A stretch of DNA of 64,000 nucleotides from Capniomyces stellatus (Eukaryota > Kickxellomycota > Harpellomycetes > Harpellales > Legeriomycetaceae). Position 1 is the stretch's first letter, and the number at the start of each line of letters is the position of its first letter. The notes below the pieces were generated by a model. It searched no databases. It was given only the letters and a program-made list of their open reading frames with translations, and was not told where the DNA came from. Shown piece by piece: positions 56,888 to 64,000 of the stretch. Location: the NCBI GenBank assembly GCA_001661515.1, contig LUVW01000043.1, forward strand, positions 124,001-188,000, in the 5' to 3' direction. The position numbers and the translations under genes are program-made.

Positions 56888-59355
56888 TGATTAATTTTGG
56901 AAATTGACGATGTACTACTACAAAAAACTATCAAAAGTTTTTGGCTTCCTTTATACTATTTTCCTTGAAACTGGATTTTAACCCTAACGCGAAATACTGT
57001 TAATTTTTTCCATAATATATCTTTAAATGCCAATTTTTTAGTAAAAATTTTTTTTTTTTCTGATTCTTAAACCTAAACACTCTTTTGTTTTGTGGATTTA
57101 TAATCATAAAAAATCCATAGTTCAACATCGGATTAAATACAATTTTCCTACTTACAAAGCACAAATATTCTTTCGTTGTAGGATTACAAATCAAAATAAT
57201 AAAGGGCTATTAAAGTCCACGGTTCGGTAAATAGTAAAAGGGCCGCTAAGCTGTGTTTACTGGGCGAAAAAGCAATGTCAGTCTGACAAATTAGGTTATT
57301 GCTAGAGTTACCAACACACAAATTAAGCTTATCAACAAATATATCCAACTGGGTTCGTTTGGGCTCTATTGGCCCAACAATTCAAATTTCTCCATTTGGA
57401 TAACGTAATTAACAGTAACAGCAAATACCGTTGCTGGCTACAATGTTGGTTTGCCGGTTCTAACTAGAGTAATGACATTATTTGCTTCCTGACATAGTAC
57501 TATTTATTAAAGTAGTGAGGTGTTTATGTTTACTTTTATGATAGCATAGGGTTAGTTGTAAAGTAATATGTAGAGATTGGCGAACTGCTTGATATTTAGA
57601 CAATATTTTGCAAATATTAAGTGTTTGTAGAATAAAACTTCATTATTATTCTCTCAAATCGCAGCTTATGATGCAATCTGATAATTTTTTTTTAAGTGCA
57701 AGATAGAACGTTACCGATGTTTTGGTATTGTTCCATTCACACTATATAATATATTATTCTAAAACTATAATGTAGTATAATGATGAACATCGCTGATGCT
57801 ATAACGTAATAGCTGGTTTGACTAAGTGTGTTATCTGGGGCCAGATACACTATTATGTATTTCTGTGAACACTTTGGCTGTATTTAGTATAATGTACGAC
57901 GCATATATAATTATTATTTAATGGAATTGAGCGAAAAACAGAATTCCTGTATGTTTATGTTCGTCTTGGTGTTGGTGAAACTGCCATGTAAATCGCAAGA
58001 AGTTGAAATTTGAAAAGAATTCCGGTAAAAATAATATAATATATTAATAATTGAAAAATTTTCGGTGAAGTAAAATACATTAAAACTATGCTGCCATATG
58101 AGAGTGTTCTTTTTTAAAAGTAAAATAAACACAAGGCCAAAAAATAGTCATCTTTAACTCAACAAAACAAAAGAAAACGAGGCGTGGGTAGTGTATGAAA
58201 GATGAACTGGACAAAATAAGATAAAATGAGAAATCAAAGTGAAAAAGTACTTTTTTTTTCTCACCAAATTTACATCATCAATAGAATCTTACCCAATCAA
58301 TCAATGTTCCAGCTAGATAAAATAAAATACAAAGTTAGTTTGACAATAATAACAACGATAATAATAAAACAAAGCTGAATTGATTTAACACAAGCTGACT
58401 TTGATCATGAGGTTGTGCTTGTCTTTTTTTTTTTAAAAAAAAAACCTCCCAAATGATATTTCCCATAAAACAAAGCTTCGCAAGCTGAGCGTGAAATACT
58501 TGTTTTGGGTAAATTAGAACTCGAAATTAAAAGTAAAATGAAAATAAAGTACAAAGTAAAAAAAAAGAACATCACTGGTTATTTCTGAAATGAGTTTACT
58601 TGACTGCCCAAAGATTTACCACGCAACTAGACATATTTCCTAGAAACCCTTAAATGTGGGGATTGGATGTTATAGACTTTCGACTTGTCCAAAAACAGTA
58701 GTCACATATCACTTTAAACAACTTTCACTGAGGTTGAGCTGTGAATCAAATAAACCAAAAGACAAAAGCTCAGTAAAGTGAGAATCTGGTGAGAATAGTA
58801 CAAATTGGCATGTCTATTTTATACCAACAAAGAATACATGTATAAATGCTTGTCTTTTTAAGCACAGCGTGATTAGCTGTAAGCGGCAGTTCAAACGATA
58901 TGAAAGTCACATAAAGTAAAGCACAAAGAGGAAATATACAAGATATAAGATATAAGATTTATACTAATTGTGTTTGATAATAAGATATGATTCAAAAAGT
59001 TGGGTTGTGAAATCTCTCAAAGAAAAGCACTGCTAATTGACCTGGCGTTAAACCAAGGCCTTAGCAAAGTAGATATCAGCTCCGTAAACGCTTTTTTTTA
59101 AAGTAAGAAAGTTGAGCAAAGATTGACTAGTTCACATAAATATAGTTTAATACTAGTCATGATGCAAATATGGATGTCCGTAATAAGCAGTGATAGTTAG
59201 AATTATGCAAAACGCAGTTATAAACACCAGTATTGTCGGACGTCGGCTAAAATATAAATATTCGTACAAAGGACGCCATTAGCTTTATTTTTAGTTAAAC
59301 CAGGCTATATAAAAATAAAATTTGTTGATATTGAGGTTAAATAATATTATTGAAA
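56888..59355. other. large intergenic region upstream of secreted acidic protein
   Basis: About 2.5 kb of AT-rich DNA between divergent genes. No frame longer than about 70 codons has a recognisable domain. It may be regulatory for the secreted protein gene; no specific site is assignable. Confidence 0.55.
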
Positions 59356-60546
59356 ATGAGACTGAACTATATTTACTATATTGCTTTATTTGTAAGTACA
59401 AAGGTGTTGTCAAACAGCGTAGACTCCAACAACAATATAGCAGAAGGTGCCGGTATAATCATTGATGAAGCTGCTATAAACATCGGCCAAGGGTTTGAGG
59501 CAAACAACGAAGGTGGAGTGGATTTAGAAAATGGGAACATGGATGGACTTGATGATATAGTCAATAAAGAAGTTGACCAAGAAGCTGGAGACATACCTGA
59601 AGAGGTCAACAACGATGTACAACAAGAAGATGAGTACGCTGAAGTCGAGGAGTCCAACAATAATAGCCAAGATCAGGAACTCCACAAAGAAGATAAAAAG
59701 AAAGAAAATAATGATATTTTGGAAGACAATATAGTAAATGAGGCTGCAGAGAAGGATGGAGAAGAGATTGCACAAGAAGTTGCAGAGGAGGCTGAAGAAG
59801 AGGCTGTAGAGGAGGATTTAGAAGAAGTTGCAGAGGAGGCTAAAGAAGAGGCTGCAGAAGAGAATACACAAGAAGCTAAAGAGGATGTTGCAGAGGAGAA
59901 TGTAGAAGAGGCTGCAGAAGAAGTTGCAGAGGAGGTTGAACAAGAGGCTCAAGAGGAGAATGCACAAGAAGCCCAAGATAATGTTGCAGAGGAGAATGTA
60001 GAAAAGGCTGCAGAAGATGCTCAAGAGGAGGCTGAAGAAGAGGTTGCAGAGGAGGTTGCAGAGGAGGCTGAAGAAGATGTTGCACAAGAAGCTCAAGAGG
60101 AGGTTGCAGAGAATGCTGAAGAAGAGGCTGCAGAGGAAGCTGCACAAGAAGTTGAAGAAGAAGTTGCACAAAAGACTGTAGAGGAAGCCGCACAAGGCGA
60201 TGTGAACGACAACGATGATGGCGAGTTAAACGATGATCATCAGCCTGACCTAAATGTAGCAGATGGAGATGTGGAGGATGTAGAAGGGTTTCAAGCGGAA
60301 GCGATTCTAAATGAGGGTCAAGATTGTGAGTTTAATCCACAGATAGATAGCAACAATGCTGGAAACTTCATTAGATTTGATTCGGGTCAAGAAGAGATAC
60401 CAGTAGAAGTGGAGGAGGGCGGGATGGAGAGTGGGTCAAGCGAAGTTGACGCTAGCAATGCAGGGTACATGGACGCGATTAAGGAATATATTATGGATGG
60501 TGCACAAATGATATTCAAAAAGATCTTGGGGTTGATAGGGAGGTAA
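59356..60546 (+). CDS. secreted acidic Ala/Glu-rich repeat protein with cationic C-terminal helix
   Basis: 396 aa from the ATG at 59356; no family recognised. A signal peptide is evident (MRLNYIYYIALFVSTKVLSNS). From about residue 130 to 280 the protein is an imperfect repeat built of units such as EEVAEEAEEEA, EENAQEAQ and EEVAQEAQ. This highly acidic stretch probably forms one long helix, and its DNA is built of GAG/GAA and GCT/GCA codons. A less repetitive acidic segment with one Cys follows. The last ~25 residues change character: MDAIKEYIMDGAQMIFKKIL then GLIGR is an amphipathic helix with a basic, hydrophobic end. Acidic pro-region plus cationic end resembles the layout of secreted peptide precursors, but no processing site is proven. 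It could equally be a wall or surface protein. Confidence 0.7.
   Translation: MRLNYIYYIALFVSTKVLSNSVDSNNNIAEGAGIIIDEAAINIGQGFEANNEGGVDLENGNMDGLDDIVNKEVDQEAGDIPEEVNNDVQQEDEYAEVEESNNNSQDQELHKEDKKKENNDILEDNIVNEAAEKDGEEIAQEVAEEAEEEAVEEDLEEVAEEAKEEAAEENTQEAKEDVAEENVEEAAEEVAEEVEQEAQEENAQEAQDNVAEENVEKAAEDAQEEAEEEVAEEVAEEAEEDVAQEAQEEVAENAEEEAAEEAAQEVEEEVAQKTVEEAAQGDVNDNDDGELNDDHQPDLNVADGDVEDVEGFQAEAILNEGQDCEFNPQIDSNNAGNFIRFDSGQEEIPVEVEEGGMESGSSEVDASNAGYMDAIKEYIMDGAQMIFKKILGLIGR
59750..60195 (+). repeat. coding repeat, Glu/Ala/Val modules in the acidic secreted protein
   Basis: Irregular direct repetition of 33-nt-type units such as gcagaggaggttgcagagga and gctgaagaagaggct. Repeat length varies in multiples of three, so the frame is preserved. 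It is likely to vary in copy number between isolates. Confidence 0.85.
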
Positions 60547-61236
60547 ACCCATAGGGAACTGAGCGTTGCTATATCAAGGCGAATTTGATCCTTTGGTTTA
60601 TATTATGGTATATATTCGCCGGTCACTGTCTTTTATTTTATCAAGCATTGCATTTTATTTTATTTTCCTGCTTGCTTTAATTGTCAAATGTTCATTTATA
60701 CATTTTACTTTTAATTTTTTTTTTGTTTACAAATATTATAGTTAAACAACACTAGCATATACAAGATATAAGGTGTAAAAGTAAAAGGGGAGAGGGTGGA
60801 GTATCAAATTCTAGATTAATGAGGAATCAATAAGGAGATTCTTGGCGAAAAGTAATGTGGAAGAGGAGTGGCTAAGATTTTAGCTTTGCTGCGAAATGAG
60901 CAAGCTGGTAAAAAAAACTTTAAAAAGAGGGGGAGTGAAGGCAAAAACGAGTGAAAACATTTACAAATCGCGTAGAAGGACAATGAGAAACAAAGATAAA
61001 GGAAATGAAGAAAAAGGCTAAAAGTAATAGGCGGAGACCAATATAATTACAATTGTTGGCAGAGTATAAAGTTAACAAACCAAATAGTGGAAAATTAAAG
61101 TGGCAAATAAAGCAAAATAGGCAAATAGAGTAAACAAGCAATGTTGCTGATCTATAATTGTAAGAATTAAAAGTGGAAAAGAGAGCGGGGATATAAGAGA
61201 TTGTAAGAAGATAGTATAAAACAGCAAAATAGAAAA
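60547..61236. other. intergenic, promoter of Lon protease gene
   Basis: About 690 bp. The second half is A/G-rich on the plus strand, continuing into the purine-rich 5' end of the Lon gene. I see no separate gene. Confidence 0.6.
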
Positions 61237-64000
61237 ATGTACAAGATTCCGACAACAAAGGCACTGAATAAAAGTGCTTTTGGGCTGCTTTTGGGCGGGA
61301 GAGTTGGAGTTAAAAGTGCAGTTGGGATAATAGGCAGCACAATTTCAAGGGGGGAATTGAGTAGGAGAATAGAAAGCTGGAAGATTAATGAGCAAAGGCG
61401 GGGAATAAGTTGCAGCAAGAAGAGTCTGTTTCATTTGACGAATATTAGCGAAAAGGAAAACAAAAAGGGGAAGGGAATGAAAGAAAAGGAGGAACAAGAG
61501 AAAGAAAAAGATACAGAGAAGGAGGGTGATAAAAAGACAAGTAAGAGTAAAGAAGGCGTAAACGGTAAAGAGAAGGATGCAAAGGAAGAAAAAGAGGAAA
61601 AGGTGATGGACAAAGAAAAGACCCTGGACAAAGAAAAGGTGGAAACTGTAGAAAAGGTGGATAAAGTGGAAAAGGAAGATAGAGTGGAAAAGGGGGATAG
61701 GGTAAAGATAGAGGAGGGTAAAGTAAGGCATGAAAAGGCGATAGATCAGCTTAGACAGGCGGTAGGAGTGAGTGAGACAGGTTTGCCGAGCAAGACGGAT
61801 ATACCGGCAGAGTACCCACGGATTCTGGTGTTGCCGATAGCGAGACGTCCGTTGTTTCCAGGTTTTTATAAGGCGGTGGTGATTAAGGATCCAAAGGTGA
61901 TAGCGACGATTAAGGAGTTACTGAAGATTGGGGAGCCGTATGTGGGAGCGTTTATGTTGAAGGATGAGGAGTTGGATGTAGATCATGTTGATGATAAGAG
62001 TTTGGTGTATGATGTGGGAGTGTTTGCGCAGATAACGTCGGTGTTCCCGTCAACGATACAGGAGGAAGACAGCCTGACGGTGGTGTTGTATTCACATGGG
62101 AGAATAAAGCTGGAGGAAATGACGAATGAGGTGGATGAGGAGTTTTTGGAGAAGGAAAAGAATAGGCGGGTAAAAGAGAGCAAAGTGGTGGCGGAGGTGG
62201 AGCAGGAGCTTGAAGCAGGAAAGGAAAAGGAAGACAAGGAAAAGGAAAAAGAAAAGGAGGAAGAAAAGAAAGAGGGAGAGGAAAAGGAAGCAGAAAAAGA
62301 GGAAGAGAAAACGAGTCAAGAAAAGGTAATAAAAGTGTTGACAGATAACGGGTTTTTAGCGGGAAAAGTGAGCAATGTAAAGGCGCAAGTGGTAGGAAAA
62401 AAGAGCCAGATGATAAGGGCGGTAACATCAGAGATAGTTGCGGTGTTTAAGGAGATATCGACGCTGAATCCGTTGTTTAGAGACCAGATAGCGAGTTTTT
62501 CAATGTCGCAGTCGGCAGGAAATGTGTTTGAGGACCCGGGGCGGCTAGCAGACTTTGCGGCGGCGGTGTCGAGCGGAGAGGCAAAGGAGCTGCAAGGGAT
62601 TCTAGAGGAGGAATCAGTAGAGGAGAGGCTGGAGCTGGCGCATGTAGTGCTGAAGAAGGAGTTGGTGAACGCGCAGTTGCAGAACAAGATAAGCAAGGAC
62701 GTGGAGGCGAAGATCAGCAAGCGGCAGCGGGAGTTTTACCTGATGGAGCAGCTGCGGGGAATAAAGCGGGAGTTGGGGCTGGAGAGCGACGGTAAGGACA
62801 AGCTGGTGGAGGGGTTCAAGAAGAAGGCGGCGGGACTGGAGATGCCAGAGGACGTGCGCAAGGTGTTTGATGAGGAGATTGCGAAGTTGCTGCACCTGGA
62901 GCCAGCCGCGTCAGAGTTCAACGTGACGCGTAACTACCTGGACTGGCTGACGCAAATCCCGTGGGGAAAGAGTTCACGCGAAAATTTTGACGTTGCCTAT
63001 GCAAAGAAGGTGCTAGACGAGGACCACTACGGGCTTGAGGACGTCAAGGACCGCATTCTTGAGTTTATTGCTGTGGGAAAGCTGCGCGGCCAGGTGCAAG
63101 GTAAGATCCTGTGCTTTGTCGGGCCTCCAGGCGTTGGAAAAACGTCTATTGGCAAGAGCATTGCGCGCGCGCTTGACCGCCAGTTCTACCGCTTCAGTGT
63201 TGGTGGGCTGTCTGACGTTGCTGAGATCAAAGGCCATCGCCGCACGTATGTGGGTGCAATGCCTGGTAAGGTTGTGCAGGCGCTCAAGAAGACCGGCACG
63301 GAGAACCCGCTTGTTCTGATTGACGAAATCGATAAGCTCGGGCGCGGTAACCAGGGTGACCCCGCATCAGCACTGCTTGAGCTGCTCGACCCTGAACAGA
63401 ACTCGTCGTTTATGGATCATTACCTTGACGTGCCGCTGGACCTGTCACGCGTGCTTTTCGTGTGCACTGCCAACCTCACCGATACTATTCCCGGCCCACT
63501 ACTCGATCGCATGGAGGTCATCCGGCTGAGCGGGTACCTGAGCGACGAGAAGGTCGCCATATCCAAGCAGTACCTGGTGCCCGCTGCGAAAAAAAACGCT
63601 GGTCTTGAACACGCCAACGTCCAGCTGACCGACGAAAGCATTGACGTGCTGATCCGCAACTACTGCCGAGAAAGCGGTGTTCGCAACCTCAAAAAGCATA
63701 TTGAAAAGCTCTATAGGAAATGTGCTCTCGATATTGTTATCAAGGGCATTGCTATTCCCGCACCTCACCCCGAGTCGCCTGACCAGCCTCCCGCGAAAAA
63801 CGCCCCAGCCGAGTCCATGTTGATTCCCGAAAGCTACAGCCTCGACATCGTCCCTGACATGCTCAAACACTACGTCGGCCCTCCCGTGTTCACGACTGAC
63901 CGCATGTACGAGAAAACCGATCCTGGAGTTGTTATGGGGCTTGCCTGGACCAGCATGGGCGGATCAGCACTTTACATTGAGTCTGTTGTCAAAAACCAAA
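61237..64000 (+). CDS. PIM1: mitochondrial Lon protease (Pim1), 5' part; runs off the window
   Basis: Open from the ATG at 61237 to the window end (921 codons plus one base, no intron). Lon is the ATP-dependent serine protease of the mitochondrial matrix. The presequence (MYKIPTTKALNKSAFGLLLG) is followed by a Lys/Glu-rich linker and the Lon N domain (PRILVLPIARRPLFPGFYKAVVI). A second Lys/Glu-rich insert sits inside that domain (about residues 300-355), as in fungal Pim1. Then come the helical region (REFYLMEQLRGIKRELGL, YLDWLTQIPWG), Walker A GPPGVGKT at 629-636, Walker B LVLIDEID at 692-699, and sensor FVCTAN with arginine finger context LLDRMEVI. The last residues (PGVVMGLAWTSMGGSALYIE) begin the protease domain. 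The catalytic Ser-Lys pair lies beyond the window. Confidence 0.95.
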   Translation, partial: MYKIPTTKALNKSAFGLLLGGRVGVKSAVGIIGSTISRGELSRRIESWKINEQRRGISCSKKSLFHLTNISEKENKKGKGMKEKEEQEKEKDTEKEGDKKTSKSKEGVNGKEKDAKEEKEEKVMDKEKTLDKEKVETVEKVDKVEKEDRVEKGDRVKIEEGKVRHEKAIDQLRQAVGVSETGLPSKTDIPAEYPRILVLPIARRPLFPGFYKAVVIKDPKVIATIKELLKIGEPYVGAFMLKDEELDVDHVDDKSLVYDVGVFAQITSVFPSTIQEEDSLTVVLYSHGRIKLEEMTNEVDEEFLEKEKNRRVKESKVVAEVEQELEAGKEKEDKEKEKEKEEEKKEGEEKEAEKEEEKTSQEKVIKVLTDNGFLAGKVSNVKAQVVGKKSQMIRAVTSEIVAVFKEISTLNPLFRDQIASFSMSQSAGNVFEDPGRLADFAAAVSSGEAKELQGILEEESVEERLELAHVVLKKELVNAQLQNKISKDVEAKISKRQREFYLMEQLRGIKRELGLESDGKDKLVEGFKKKAAGLEMPEDVRKVFDEEIAKLLHLEPAASEFNVTRNYLDWLTQIPWGKSSRENFDVAYAKKVLDEDHYGLEDVKDRILEFIAVGKLRGQVQGKILCFVGPPGVGKTSIGKSIARALDRQFYRFSVGGLSDVAEIKGHRRTYVGAMPGKVVQALKKTGTENPLVLIDEIDKLGRGNQGDPASALLELLDPEQNSSFMDHYLDVPLDLSRVLFVCTANLTDTIPGPLLDRMEVIRLSGYLSDEKVAISKQYLVPAAKKNAGLEHANVQLTDESIDVLIRNYCRESGVRNLKKHIEKLYRKCALDIVIKGIAIPAPHPESPDQPPAKNAPAESMLIPESYSLDIVPDMLKHYVGPPVFTTDRMYEKTDPGVVMGLAWTSMGGSALYIESVVKNQ

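Noticed and set aside
59818..60195. Open frames of 105-125 codons rich in Leu/Cys/Phe or Leu/Gln/Pro on the minus strand
   Set aside because: They are antisense to the Glu/Ala repeat of the secreted protein; the composition is a direct product of the repeat.

Overview
This window is nuclear DNA from an AT-rich fungus. It encodes a DASH kinetochore subunit (Dad3), a Cdc3-type septin, a fungal GT69 mannosyltransferase, ERG9, ATP12 and VPS41. Most genes carry spliceosomal introns, which I resolved by hand at 97-306 nt, mostly ending in TAG. CTG is read as leucine at conserved aconitase positions, so it is not a CUG-Ser yeast. I cannot name the genus. White-type ABCG half-transporters, a nuclear YbeY and intron-rich small genes would fit a basal or early-diverging lineage, but that is inference. 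Three runs of N (12-14, 27691-27703, 35599) and a lone N at 52393 mark a draft assembly.

Left part (1-18.9 kb): squalene synthase ERG9 (-); two unrecognised same-strand ORFs, the second ending in a collagen-like Gly-X-Y tail; a VanZ-like membrane protein (+); the cleavage/polyadenylation factor CFT1 (-); tRNA-Thr(CGT); five-exon ATP12 (-); and a four-exon RCC1-repeat mitochondrial protein resembling Fmp25 (-).

Middle part (18.9-36.6 kb): septin CDC3 (-), YbeY (+), mitochondrial aconitase ACO1 (-), tRNA-Leu(TAG), VPS41 (+) and a peroxisomal 4-coumarate/acyl-CoA ligase (+).

Right part (38-64 kb): GT69 mannosyltransferase (+), DAD3 (-), PKA catalytic subunit with a DMG motif in place of DFG (+), mitochondrial pyruvate/branched-chain dehydrogenase kinase (+), seven-exon TAD3 (-), two tandem ABCG half-transporters (-; the first broken by an assembly duplication), a secreted acidic Ala/Glu-rich protein with a cationic amphipathic C-terminus (+), and the first 921 codons of mitochondrial Lon/PIM1 (+).

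The genes do not form an operon-like system. A mitochondrial theme recurs (ATP12, Fmp25-like, YbeY, ACO1, PDK, Lon). The least expected signals are: a transcription-oriented shift from purine-ending to pyrimidine-ending codons along several genes on both strands; the unknown two-ORF locus; the acidic secreted precursor-like protein; the patchily homogenised ABCG pair; and a shared upstream element in front of the VanZ-like and YbeY genes.
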